The notes under the pieces: generated by a model | The model's database searches: none | Told to the model about the DNA's origin: nothing | Seen by the model: the letters and a program-made list of their open reading frames with translations, nothing else | Translations under genes and position numbers: made by a program | NCBI GenBank assembly: GCA_023412855.1 | Contig: JAEZRJ010000023.1 | Coordinates: forward strand, 1 to 28,466 | Direction of reading: 5' to 3' | DNA from: Bacillota bacterium | GTDB taxonomy: Bacteria > Bacillota > Clostridia > Lachnospirales > Lachnospiraceae | DNA length: 28,466 bases | Shown: positions 15,635-23,918 of the stretch, piece by piece | Layout: the number at the start of each line of letters is the position of its first letter | How positions within the stretch are numbered: the first letter of the stretch is position 1

Positions 15635-18187
15635 ATGAAGAAAACAGCGATAAAATGTTTATATCTGGCGGCTGTGTTTTTTATAGCTCTTTTTATTATC
15701 AGTGCGGTGGCAAACCAGGGCAATACCGAGATGACGATGGAAATGGGACCGGCGACCTACCCGGTTATCCACATGGTGGTAGGCGGCAGAGCGGTAAACA
15801 GCCTGCACGGATATAAAGACAGCATGGAATGCAGTTACCAAAGGGATAGTATAACGCCTCTGGGACAAGGGAGAAAAGTGAATATTGCCGTGGATAAATA
15901 CGGAGAGACGATAGAAGGGCTGTCTTTTGAGGTGCGAAGCATCGATGGAGAGAGGCTGGTGGAGAATACCCAGCTTACCGAATATAAGGAAACGGAAGAA
16001 ACCATAGAGGCGGAATTTTCCATAAAGGATTTGATTGAAGAGAATACAGAATACATGCTCGTGCTGCTCCTTACCGACGACAACGGGAGGACGATTTATT
16101 ATTACACGAGAATTATCCAGACCGAAAATTATTTTACGGACGAAAAGGTGGACTATGTGCTGAATTTTCATAGGAAAACCTTCGATAAGGAGGCGGCTAA
16201 GGAGCTGACCAAATATCTGGAGTCCAATTCTGACGGAGACAATACGACCTACAGCAAGGTAACGATACACAGCAGTTTCCATCAGGTTACATGGGGAGAT
16301 TTATCCGTCAATAAATTAACGGAACCCGATATAACAATAAAAGAACTGGCCTCCCAGACCGGTGCTTTGGAACTGAATTACCTTGTATCCATAGAAGACG
16401 GCAAGCAGACGAAGATCTACCGGATTAAAGAATTCTACCGGATACGTTATACCTCTGACCGGATTTATCTGCTGGACTTCGAAAGGACGATGAATCAGAT
16501 TTTTGATGAAAAATCTGATGTTTACAGCAATAATAAGATCGATCTCGGAATAATCCAGCTTGAGGACATCGATTTGGCAGAGAGCGATGGCGGAAACGTA
16601 GCTGCGTTTACCGATGGGAGCAGATTGTACTGTTATAATGTGCCCGACAATAAGCTTTCTCTTCTGTTTAGCTTTTATGACGGAAATTACGACGATGAGA
16701 GGACCACTTGGGAGAAGCACGAAATAAAAATACTCAATGTGGACGAGGCGGGAAATGTTCAATTCATTGTCTATGGATATATGAACCGCGGAAAGCACGA
16801 GGGAGAGGTTGGAATATCCGTATATCATTTCAGCGGGCTCTTGAATACGATTGAAGAGCTGGCCTATATACCAAGTGCAGGTTCCTATGAAATACTGAAG
16901 GCGGAGCTGGAGCAGCTTTCCTATATCAATAAATCGGCAATTTTCTTCTTCATGCATGAGGGCTCCATTTATGCGGTGAATCTTGAGGATTGTACTTGCG
17001 AGGTCATGGTTTCAGGACTGATAGAGGGCAGTTATAAGGTATCGGACTCTAACAGGATGGTGGTATGGCAGACCGGAGGGGACCAATACGCCAGCAAAAA
17101 GCTGATACTCATGAATCTGAACACAAAAGAAAAGATAGAAATAGCTGCTGGAGCAGAATCCGGATCAGCGGAGGAATATATCGCGCCACTGGGGTTTATG
17201 GGTGAGGATTTGATATACGGACTGGCTAAAAGCTCAGATGTGGTTCAGGACAACACCGGAAGCATATTGTTTCCTATGTATAATATTAAGATACAAAACG
17301 AGAGCGGTGAAGTGCTTAAGACTTATAGGCAGGCGGGAATCTATGTGGTCGGAAGCGAGATTCAGGGCAATCAAATCAGCCTTCTGCGTTTGGAGAAAAA
17401 TGAGGAAACCGGGGTTTATACCGAGATTTCCAACGACCAGATCGTAAATACGAAAATAGAGACTGTCGGAAATAATACGGTGGAATCCATTCCTACGGAT
17501 AAATTTGAAAAAATAGTGCAGATAGTCGTAAAGAACAATATCAATACGAAGACCTTAAAGAGACTGACGCCAAAGGAAGTATTATTCGAGGGCGGAAGGG
17601 AAATCGCTCTGGAAGAAAGCGAAACGGAAGCTGCCCGATATTTTGTATATGGAAAGGACGGAGTGGAGGGAATCTTCACCGACGAAGGAAACGCAGTCAA
17701 TCTGGCCTATGAGCTTTCTGGTATTGTAGTAAATGAAAAGGGCGATTATATTTGGATCAAGGGCAATAGAAGCGTGAAGAACCAGATCATGGCAATCAAA
17801 GAGGCGGCGATTACCGAGGAAAAGAATAGCCTTGCCGTATGCCTGGATACGATTCTCCAATACGAAGGTGTAATGCGCAATTCGGAGTATTTATTAAACC
17901 GAGGAGAAAATATACTGGATATTATGAAGAGCAATCTGGAAGGAGTTCAGGTTCTGGATTTGACAGGGTGCAGTCTGGACGCTATATTGTATTATACCAA
18001 TAAGGACATACCGGTGCTCGCCACCTTAAACGACGGGAGCGCAGTTTTGATCGTGGGCTTCAACGAGCTCAATACGGTATTGATGGATCCGCTTACCGGT
18101 ACAATTTACAAAAAGGGTATCAATGACTCGAAGCAAATGTTCGAAGAAAATGGAAACCGCTTTATCACTTATGTTAGGGGAGAATAG
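15635..18187 (+). CDS. secreted/anchored protein with degenerate C39-like C-terminal domain
   Basis: The 850-residue protein starts with one hydrophobic helix (about residues 5-27) and is otherwise predicted to be extracellular. The middle (about 270-640) shows short strand repeats with TDGSRLYCYNV- and GSIYAVNLED-like turns, suggesting a beta-propeller. The last 115 residues resemble the C39-like (Peptidase_C39_2) fold: C736 in AVCLDTILQYEGV fits the active-site Cys position and D818 in LMDPLTG the Asp, but the segment that normally carries the His reads GSAVLIVGF (about 802-809), with Ser and Ala instead. It may therefore be an inactive or differently wired peptidase. AAGGA lies shortly before the ATG. 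It shares no operon with its downstream neighbour. The name of the family is unknown to me; the C39 match is by pattern only. Confidence 0.65.
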   Translation: MKKTAIKCLYLAAVFFIALFIISAVANQGNTEMTMEMGPATYPVIHMVVGGRAVNSLHGYKDSMECSYQRDSITPLGQGRKVNIAVDKYGETIEGLSFEVRSIDGERLVENTQLTEYKETEETIEAEFSIKDLIEENTEYMLVLLLTDDNGRTIYYYTRIIQTENYFTDEKVDYVLNFHRKTFDKEAAKELTKYLESNSDGDNTTYSKVTIHSSFHQVTWGDLSVNKLTEPDITIKELASQTGALELNYLVSIEDGKQTKIYRIKEFYRIRYTSDRIYLLDFERTMNQIFDEKSDVYSNNKIDLGIIQLEDIDLAESDGGNVAAFTDGSRLYCYNVPDNKLSLLFSFYDGNYDDERTTWEKHEIKILNVDEAGNVQFIVYGYMNRGKHEGEVGISVYHFSGLLNTIEELAYIPSAGSYEILKAELEQLSYINKSAIFFFMHEGSIYAVNLEDCTCEVMVSGLIEGSYKVSDSNRMVVWQTGGDQYASKKLILMNLNTKEKIEIAAGAESGSAEEYIAPLGFMGEDLIYGLAKSSDVVQDNTGSILFPMYNIKIQNESGEVLKTYRQAGIYVVGSEIQGNQISLLRLEKNEETGVYTEISNDQIVNTKIETVGNNTVESIPTDKFEKIVQIVVKNNINTKTLKRLTPKEVLFEGGREIALEESETEAARYFVYGKDGVEGIFTDEGNAVNLAYELSGIVVNEKGDYIWIKGNRSVKNQIMAIKEAAITEEKNSLAVCLDTILQYEGVMRNSEYLLNRGENILDIMKSNLEGVQVLDLTGCSLDAILYYTNKDIPVLATLNDGSAVLIVGFNELNTVLMDPLTGTIYKKGINDSKQMFEENGNRFITYVRGE

Positions 18188-18349
18188 TGTAAAAACAGCG
18201 TATTTTAGCTGTTCGCAACCGATGGTTGCGTTCATTCAAACTAGAATTGGTAGTGCAACCGGGGGGCAATTTCTATAATTAAATCAAGAAGGTTCCCAAT
18301 GCAAAAATTCCCAATGAGGATTTTCGCATTAAGAAAAGGAGAAAGTATT
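18188..18349 (+). promoter_or_regulatory. intergenic region with -10 element upstream of the HTH gene
   Basis: Two small stems (AACAGC/GCTGTT and GCAACC/GGTTGC) lie just after the 850-residue gene without a clear T-tract. TATAAT at 18274-18279 is a good -10, but no convincing -35 lies 16-18 bp upstream. The ribosome site AAAAGGAG ends about 9 bp before the HTH start at 18350. Confidence 0.35.
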
Positions 18350-19153
18350 ATGAATATTGAAATTGCAAATCGGTTAGTGAATCTGCGAAAAAACAATAAC
18401 TTGTCGCAGGAAGCCTTGGCTGAAAAACTTGGAATCAGCAGGCAGGCTGTTAGTAAGTGGGAAAGGGCAGAGGCTTCGCCAGACACAGATAACCTAATAT
18501 TACTGGCGAGGCTGTATGGAGTATCTTTAGATGAGCTTTTAAAGACAGAGGATGAGATTCCCCTTTCCAGAGAGGAAGCGCAGGAGATTTCTGATTCCGG
18601 AGCAGTACCTCCATCCAGCGATAATGATGAGTATGTTCATGTGGGCTTCGGCGGAGTGCATGTAAAAGATAAGGACGGAAGTGAGGTGCATGTAGGCTGG
18701 GACGGCATACATGTAGACGACAAGAAGAACAGAGATAACGTTCATATCGACAAAAAAGGAGTATATGTAAATGGGCAGAAATACGATAAGGAATGGTTCA
18801 GCCATCATCATCATTTTCCATTTACCCTGATTATTGTGCTGCTTTATATTTTAGCGGGAACGTTTTTTAACGCATGGCACCCGGCGTGGATGCTGTTCCT
18901 TCTGATTCCTCTGTGGCACAGCTTCGTATCAGCGATAAAAAATGAGAACATGCATTTTTTTGCTTATCCGGTATTAGCTACGCTGCTGTTCCTTTGTGCG
19001 GGCTTCTTTGCGAATGCATGGCATCCGGCTTGGGTAATCTTTTTGACGATTCCAATTTACTATCCTTTTGTATCGTATATGCAGAGCCTTAGGAATGAAC
19101 AGGAATATGAAGAATATCATTCCCCGTATTCGGATGAAGATACGGAGGAATAG
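18350..19153 (+). CDS. HTH (Xre-type) membrane regulator with VHV repeats
   Basis: I chose the ATG at 18350, with AAAAGGAG at proper spacing, over an in-frame start at 18299; the product has 267 residues. Residues 5-60 are an Xre/HTH_3 DNA-binding domain (LSQEALAEKLGISRQAVSKWE). Residues 95-142 carry short strand repeats (YVHVGFGGVHVKD, EVHVGWDGIHVDD, NVHIDKKGVYVNG). Residues 152-245 are hydrophobic, with four likely membrane helices arranged as two copies, each containing FFxNAWHPAW. The C-terminus is acidic. The next gene begins 2 bp after its stop, so the two are coupled. Such HTH plus DUF4097 pairs exist in Firmicutes. A membrane-bound regulator that senses the envelope is inferred, not shown. 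Confidence 0.82.
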   Translation: MNIEIANRLVNLRKNNNLSQEALAEKLGISRQAVSKWERAEASPDTDNLILLARLYGVSLDELLKTEDEIPLSREEAQEISDSGAVPPSSDNDEYVHVGFGGVHVKDKDGSEVHVGWDGIHVDDKKNRDNVHIDKKGVYVNGQKYDKEWFSHHHHFPFTLIIVLLYILAGTFFNAWHPAWMLFLLIPLWHSFVSAIKNENMHFFAYPVLATLLFLCAGFFANAWHPAWVIFLTIPIYYPFVSYMQSLRNEQEYEEYHSPYSDEDTEE

Positions 19154-19155
19154 AT

Positions 19156-20124
19156 ATGAAAAGAACGTGGATTGGTTTTATTATATTTTTATGCGGAGCA
19201 ATCGTAATCTGCGCGGCGTCTGTAAGCTATGCAAGGCACTATAATTACGGTTCTCTTCACTTTATAGGAGGATTCGGAATGGTAAGCTTGAAAAACACAG
19301 AGGAATTTGCGGCGGATGGAATTGAAAATATAGATATTTCGTACAGTTCAGAAAATATCATCTTCTTAAAAGGTGAGAAGGATAAAATCGTTATAAAAGA
19401 ATATCTTCATGATGGCGGAGAAGACCATACGAGGATGGAAGTAGAAGGAAATACTCTATATGTTAAGAAGGATGAGAGGGTGAATGAGATTTATTTTCTG
19501 AGTTTTTTGACGGGCAGGGAGAGGATCGAAATATATTTGCCCGAAGCCTTCGGCGGAAGTGTAAATGTCACGGCTTCCAGCGGAAATATCACGTCAGATC
19601 CGGCTTGGCAATTTAAGGAGTTCTATGCAAATGTAAAAAGTGGAAATATTACATGGAAAGAAGTTCAAGCAGAGAAAATTACTGCAGAGACTTCCAGCGG
19701 GAATATCTCTTTCGGTAAGGCGCAAGGAGAAAGAACGTTAACTGCCTCCAGCGGAAATATTGTAGTATCCTCCGGAGAGGGAGACACTTACGTATCTGCT
19801 TCCAGTGGAAACATTACGGTGGAAGGAGCCTCCGGGAATTTTAAGGCCTCAACTCACAGCGGGAACATCGAAGCAGAATTAATCAGCTTGGGAGAAACGG
19901 TGGAAGCAGAAGCGAACAGCGGCAATATGAGGCTGGATATCCCTAAGAACAGCGCTTTTTCCTTTGAAGCGGAAGCGAGCAGCGGAAGCATAGATACTGA
20001 CTTTGATGAGTACCTTTCTTATAACAAGAAGGGCAATACGGCGAGCGGAACCTATGGGGAAAATGCATTGACGTCGATAAGAACGAGAGCCTCAAGCGGT
20101 AATACGGAGGTGAATTTCCGCTAG
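19156..20124 (+). CDS. DUF4097-type beta-repeat surface protein
   Basis: This 322-residue protein begins with a signal or anchor helix (about residues 5-25), followed by a domain of extracellular character. From about residue 135 to the end, a repeated unit ASSGNI-x(10-20) occurs about eight times (TASSGNITS, VKSGNITWK, TSSGNISF, ASSGNIVV, ASSGNITV, THSGNIEA, ANSGNMRL, ASSGNTEV), the sign of the DUF4097 right-handed beta-repeat fold. It has no catalytic motif. The start is 2 bp after the HTH membrane gene, indicating translational coupling and a shared function. A strong terminator lies 48 bp downstream. DUF4097 proteins are common partners of envelope-stress regulators; here the role is not known. 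Confidence 0.85.
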   Translation: MKRTWIGFIIFLCGAIVICAASVSYARHYNYGSLHFIGGFGMVSLKNTEEFAADGIENIDISYSSENIIFLKGEKDKIVIKEYLHDGGEDHTRMEVEGNTLYVKKDERVNEIYFLSFLTGRERIEIYLPEAFGGSVNVTASSGNITSDPAWQFKEFYANVKSGNITWKEVQAEKITAETSSGNISFGKAQGERTLTASSGNIVVSSGEGDTYVSASSGNITVEGASGNFKASTHSGNIEAELISLGETVEAEANSGNMRLDIPKNSAFSFEAEASSGSIDTDFDEYLSYNKKGNTASGTYGENALTSIRTRASSGNTEVNFR

Positions 20125-20171
20125 ATCCGAAGTTTTTTGAAAGGAACTGGAAACAGCTCGTATAACGTATG

Positions 20172-20195
20172 AAAGGAGCCGAGAGGCTCCTTTTT
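20172..20195 (+). terminator. Rho-independent terminator of the HTH-DUF4097 operon
   Basis: AAAGGAGCC (20172-20180) and GGCTCCTTT (20185-20193) form a 9-bp stem with a GAGA loop, followed by T residues. Confidence 0.88.
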
Positions 20196-20335
20196 AATAG
20201 GGAAATGCTCCTATTATACAAAATATAGATGCGCATCTACGCGCGGAACAAAAGTTGTACTTAAAAGCTACGCTTTCGATGTACTCGACGGAAGGGGTAT
20301 ACGAAGCACACTTTTGTTCTGTAATAGGAAAGAAC
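20196..20335 (+). repeat. palindromic interspersed repeat, copy 2
   Basis: AATAGG-GAAATGCT-CCTATTA (20196-20216) is the hairpin shared with 13095 and 14261. The body 20210-20329 is bounded by CCTATTATACA and TGTAATAGG. Inside, GAACAAAAG and CTTTTGTTC are inverted repeats around a smaller hairpin (AAAGCTACGCTTT). Alignment to 14261-14391 is clear at both ends and poor in the centre. No coding frame. Confidence 0.72.
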
Positions 20336-20354
20336 TCATATATACTTGTTCAAT

Positions 20355-20837
20355 TTACTGGTTGAAAATACGGTCTTTGTATTTCTCCAAAGAAAATAGA
20401 AGAAGCATTCCTAAGATGCCGCAAGAAATAATTTCCCCGGCAGTAACAGTAACTACCGAAAACCATAAGGGGCGTATGCCATAAGCGTAAAGCAGCACTG
20501 GCGGAACCACGATCATGTTCGTGACGATGGGCGGAACCGGTGCCAGCCACTTGTAGCGGCGAAGCTTATATGTGAGAAACGCGCCAAGCAGGGTGGCGAG
20601 ACTTCCGAATATAATATCGGGCAGAGCGCATCCTGTCAGTATGTTGCTGAGCAGACAGCCGATAAACAATCCGGGTATTGCTGCGGGAGTGAAAAAGGGA
20701 AGAATCGTAAGAGCTTCCGAGAAACGAACCTGCACCGCATAGTTGGCGAGGCCAAAGGCGTTGGCTGCAAAAGTGAGCACAACATAAATAGCGGCAATCA
20801 TCGCCGCTTGGACCATTAGTAATACTTTCTTGTTCAT
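20355..20837 (-). CDS. queT: QueT-family queuosine precursor transporter
   Basis: This 160-residue integral membrane protein has about five hydrophobic helices, the usual size of the substrate-binding S component of energy-coupling-factor (ECF) type transporters. The sequence FANAFGLANYAVQVRFSEALTILPFFTPAAIPGLFIGCLLSNI is the QueT hallmark. QueT imports a queuosine precursor (probably preQ1 or queuine) for tRNA wobble modification, using a shared energising module encoded elsewhere. TTAAAGGAG-like SD (AAAGGAG at about 20848-20854, read on the minus strand) lies before the ATG. A preQ1-type leader sits directly upstream, which strongly supports the assignment. It is convergent with the DUF4097 gene. 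Confidence 0.9.
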   Translation of the reverse strand: MNKKVLLMVQAAMIAAIYVVLTFAANAFGLANYAVQVRFSEALTILPFFTPAAIPGLFIGCLLSNILTGCALPDIIFGSLATLLGAFLTYKLRRYKWLAPVPPIVTNMIVVPPVLLYAYGIRPLWFSVVTVTAGEIISCGILGMLLLFSLEKYKDRIFNQ

Positions 20838-20847
20838 GTGAATTTGT

Positions 20848-20912
20848 CTCCTTTAGTTTTGTTTTTTTCCCGCTTTATAAACGGGTCGGTCAGGAAGGTT
20901 TCGAACTGACCG
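20848..20912 (-). promoter_or_regulatory. preQ1-I-like riboswitch before queT
   Basis: Reading the minus strand, CGGTCAG pairs with CTGACCG (20912-20906 with 20893-20887) around the loop TTCGAAACCTTC, which resembles the preQ1-I P1 stem and loop. Further on, the A-rich tail AAAACTAAAGGAG reaches the SD, as in translational preQ1-I switches. An extra hairpin (CCCG/CGGG) separates P1 from the A-rich tail, which is not usual. The queT context supports the call; the exact class is uncertain. Confidence 0.68.
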
Positions 20913-20932
20913 GGGGATTTTGCAACTCGATA

Positions 20933-20961
20933 AGTCTATCATAGGTAAGAGTAAAATTCAA
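20933..20961 (-). promoter_or_regulatory. candidate promoter of queT
   Basis: On the minus strand, TTGAAT (20961-20956) and TAGACT (20938-20933) are 17 bp apart. The predicted start near 20926 would place the whole riboswitch in the leader. Confidence 0.45.
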
Positions 20962-20994
20962 GGTCTTGGATGAAATCCTTTGTACAACAGTAAG

Positions 20995-22410
20995 CTAATC
21001 TATGGTATTCTTCGTCAGCCACGCTCCCGAGCGGTATCGAAGATAGTAAATAACCGTCCGTACTGCCCACTCGATTCCCATGCAGATCCACACGCCCTGC
21101 ACGCCGAGGCCCAGGGGAAGCGCGAAGAGATAGCCCAGTCCGACCCTGACGACCCACATGGTGATGAGGGAGGAGATGGAGCTGTAATTGGCATCGCCCG
21201 CGGAGCGAAAGACGCAAGGCAGAATATTGGATGCCGACCAGAAGAGGGGCATGGGAATAGCTGCAATCCAGAGCAGATTATATATTAAGGAAAGCGTTTC
21301 CTCCGGCGCCTGATACAGCTTCAATATAAAGGGCATGAGAGGCATGAACACCACTAAGGATAAGGTGATGATAAAGGTACCTAACCATACCAGCTTAGCC
21401 CCGTAACGTTTTGCCAGCTCCTTATCTCCGGCGCCGATACACTGGCCTACTACGGTGATGGCAAGGGTACTTATCGCCATTCCACTGGAATACAGGATAG
21501 AAAAGGCGGAGCTTGCGATAGCGTTGGCTGCAACGCTGATCGTACCGAGAAAGACGATATAAGTCTGAACGAGCATGCCTCCTCCGTTAAAGAATACCTG
21601 CTCTAAAGCGAAAGGAACGCCTATTTTAAAGACGGATCTTAAGATAGAAGAATTAATATGAAAAATATCTTTCGTATAGACCCTGAATATACTTTTGGGG
21701 CGTACTAATAAAAAGACCGCAAAGCCGCCGCCGATAAGTCTGGCAATGTTTAAGGAAAGGACCGTTCCCATGATATCCATATGAAAGCCATTAATAAAGA
21801 GCATACTGGCGAACAGATGAATCAGATTGATGAGCATCGTAAGGCGCAGACAGGTCTTCGTCTCCCCCAACCCGCGTAAAACGGCAAAGGATCCCATATA
21901 AAAGGAATGAAAAATCATGGAAAGAGCTACCCCGATGAGGTAGTTGCAGGCTTTTTCCTTAACGACAGGGTCTGCCGCTCCAAACAGGGTATATACTAAA
22001 GGATTTGAAAAAACGATTAAAAGAGTACATAAAACAGTAGCCACCAGAGAGGTGGCGAACATTACCTGCCCTGCAGCAGTACGTATCTTCTCAGTTTCTC
22101 CCCGCCCTTTGTACTGTGCAACGACTACTGTGCCTCCGGCGGCTATGGCATTAAAGATGGAATACACCATCATATTCAAGGGAGATACGAGGCTGACTGC
22201 GGATACGGATTCCTGACTGGAGGAACTTATCATAGCCGTTGTAAGCAGTCCGATGATATTAATAAAAAACTGATCCAGAATAAGCGGAAGCAGCATGGAA
22301 AATAGTTCCCCATAGGAAAATTGACTGCTTCCAAGTTGTTTGCTCAAAAATAAATCGGCCCTTGAACCGGACCGGATAAGTGAAATTTTATGTGCGGAGT
22401 GCAGTTTCAT
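20995..22410 (-). CDS. MATE family efflux transporter
   Basis: This 471-residue integral membrane protein has about twelve hydrophobic segments in two similar halves, the length and topology of MATE (multidrug and toxin extrusion) carriers. It begins with 30 charged residues, then YGELFSMLLPLILDQFFINIIGLLTTAMISSSSQESVSAVSL, the typical MATE N-terminal helix 1. MATE carriers export cationic drugs or metabolites with Na+ or H+ gradients; the substrate cannot be told. The ribosome site is weak (GAAAGG about 12 bp before the ATG), so an internal start is possible. It runs towards queT with 80 bp between them. A palindrome lies in its upstream region (22467-22510). Confidence 0.9.
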   Translation of the reverse strand: MKLHSAHKISLIRSGSRADLFLSKQLGSSQFSYGELFSMLLPLILDQFFINIIGLLTTAMISSSSQESVSAVSLVSPLNMMVYSIFNAIAAGGTVVVAQYKGRGETEKIRTAAGQVMFATSLVATVLCTLLIVFSNPLVYTLFGAADPVVKEKACNYLIGVALSMIFHSFYMGSFAVLRGLGETKTCLRLTMLINLIHLFASMLFINGFHMDIMGTVLSLNIARLIGGGFAVFLLVRPKSIFRVYTKDIFHINSSILRSVFKIGVPFALEQVFFNGGGMLVQTYIVFLGTISVAANAIASSAFSILYSSGMAISTLAITVVGQCIGAGDKELAKRYGAKLVWLGTFIITLSLVVFMPLMPFILKLYQAPEETLSLIYNLLWIAAIPMPLFWSASNILPCVFRSAGDANYSSISSLITMWVVRVGLGYLFALPLGLGVQGVWICMGIEWAVRTVIYYLRYRSGAWLTKNTID

Positions 22411-22466
22411 AAAATAATTATGCCTTTCTCATATCCTGCGGACTTCCTGTCGCAAGTGTAAATTTT

Positions 22467-22510
22467 TATCCATATGCTTTAAACGTATAATCGTTCAAAT
22501 TATATGGATA
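22467..22510. promoter_or_regulatory. inverted repeat in the MATE promoter region
   Basis: TATCCATAT (22467-22475) and ATATGGATA (22502-22510) are perfect 9-bp inverted repeats 26 bp apart. A minus-strand TATAAT (22504-22499) overlaps the right half. This could be an operator for a dimeric regulator of the MATE gene; no regulator gene is adjacent. Confidence 0.4.
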
Positions 22511-22532
22511 ATAAAATAATTCATCTTTATAG

Positions 22533-22699
22533 CTAGTATAACCTCCACGAAATAACCTTATGTTTTACTTGCCTATTTTCCTGATAGCCCTATTCCCCAG
22601 GCCTCGACGTAGCCACCGCTACGCCTACGTTTGTGAAACAGTACTCTCAGAAAAATGTTCTGCGTCAAATATTAAGGTATTTCGTGTGGATTATACTAG
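22533..22699. repeat. 167-bp element with long terminal inverted repeats
   Basis: CTAGTATAACCTCCACGAAA at the left matches, as an inverted repeat with a few gaps, TTTCGTGTGGATTATACTAG at the right; similarity continues about 30 bp inward at both sides. The centre holds a GC-rich hairpin CGTAGC-CACC-GCTACG (about 22608-22623). The right end supplies the TAG stop codon of the PRPP synthetase gene. No second copy is in the window and no clear target duplication was found. It looks like a non-autonomous element or structured 3' UTR. Confidence 0.7.
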
Positions 22700-23886
22700 T
22701 CTTCCAGCTCGCCGTTCTTATATTTTGCAACAACGCTTTGAATACGCTCATTAGGATCTAACAAATCGCTGATAGAGGCATCGTGGTTCAAAGTATCGAT
22801 AAGATAAGCGATATACTTGCTCATATCGCAGTTAATATACCATTCTCTGGAAAGCAGCTCCGGTGTCTGGTAGATTAAGTTGGTGGTGAGTACCTTGTCG
22901 ATAATCTTGTCCTCAAAGGCCTTGTCGAAACCGGAGAGGCCGCCCGTAAAAAGACCAAAGGTGGCGCAGATAAACACCCGGCCCGCTTTTCTCTTCTTGA
23001 GTTCAGCAGCAACCTCGAGTGCACTTTCACCAGAAGAAATCATATCGTCGATGATGATCATATCCTTGCCTTCTACGCTGGTTCCGAGGAACTCATGGGC
23101 TACAATCGGGTTTCTGCCGTCTACAACTCTCGTGTAATCGCGTCTCTTATAAAACATACCCATATCCAGGCCGAGCACGTTGGCCATATAAATTGCACGT
23201 CCCATACCGCCCTCGTCGGGGCTGATAGCCATCATATGGTCGGAATCCAAAGTCAGGCCCTGCACATGCCGGAGAAGTCCCTTGATGAATTGATAGGTGG
23301 GCTGTACTGTCTCGAAGCCATGAAGAGGTATCGCGTTCTGCACCCGCGGATCGTGTGCATCGAAGGTAATGATATTGTCTACGCCCATGGCAACCATTTC
23401 CTGAAGAGCCAGCGCACAGTCCAAAGACTCTCTCGTGCTTCTCTTGTGCTGTCTGCTCTCATATAGAAAAGGCATGATGACGGTAATCCTTCTCGCCTTG
23501 CCTCCTACTGCAGCAATAATTCGTTTCAAATCCTGATAGTGGTCGTCAGGGGACATGTGATTGGGCTGTCCGCATAAAGAGTATGTGAGGCTGTAGTTCG
23601 CCACATCAACAAGGATATAAAGGTCGGTTCCACGGACGGATTCCATGATAATTCCCTTCGCTTCACCGGTGCCGAAGCGGGGAACCTTCGCGCCAAGAAT
23701 ATAAGATTTACGCTGATAACCTGCAAATGCAAGAGAGTCTTTGTGCTCGCTTTCTCGCTCCGTTCTCCAATTTACAAGATAGTAATCAACTTTTTCCCCC
23801 AAAGATTTACATCCTTCCAAAGGAATAATGCCCAGAGAACCGACGGGAATGGTCTCAAGATTTCTTTTTTCTTCACGCTTTGCCAT
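22696..23886 (-). CDS. prs: ribose-phosphate pyrophosphokinase (PRPP synthetase), long form
   Basis: The enzyme transfers pyrophosphate from ATP to ribose 5-phosphate to make PRPP, which feeds nucleotide, His, Trp and NAD synthesis. The 396 residues are about 80 longer than typical Prs (about 315), with an extra N-terminal segment of about 70 residues. Visible landmarks: ITVIMPFLYESRQHKRSTRES (134-154), matching the ATP flexible loop; NIITFDAHDPRVQNA (171-185); and the PRPP-binding loop IIIDDMISSGES (277-288), in which the usual Thr is replaced by Ser. Homologues of this divergent type occur in Clostridia. GTGAGGA precedes the ATG. It follows the DnaI-like gene by 32 bp on the same strand, so it is probably the last gene of that operon. 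The stop codon lies inside the end of a repeat element. Confidence 0.9.
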   Translation of the reverse strand: MAKREEKRNLETIPVGSLGIIPLEGCKSLGEKVDYYLVNWRTERESEHKDSLAFAGYQRKSYILGAKVPRFGTGEAKGIIMESVRGTDLYILVDVANYSLTYSLCGQPNHMSPDDHYQDLKRIIAAVGGKARRITVIMPFLYESRQHKRSTRESLDCALALQEMVAMGVDNIITFDAHDPRVQNAIPLHGFETVQPTYQFIKGLLRHVQGLTLDSDHMMAISPDEGGMGRAIYMANVLGLDMGMFYKRRDYTRVVDGRNPIVAHEFLGTSVEGKDMIIIDDMISSGESALEVAAELKKRKAGRVFICATFGLFTGGLSGFDKAFEDKIIDKVLTTNLIYQTPELLSREWYINCDMSKYIAYLIDTLNHDASISDLLDPNERIQSVVAKYKNGELED

Positions 23887-23918
23887 GAAAAAATCCTCAC
23901 TTTCTGCTGCGCAGGTAC

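Noticed and set aside
22560..22754. 64-residue plus-strand open frame in the prs 3' element
   Set aside because: It runs through the inverted-repeat element and into antisense of prs, without a ribosome site.
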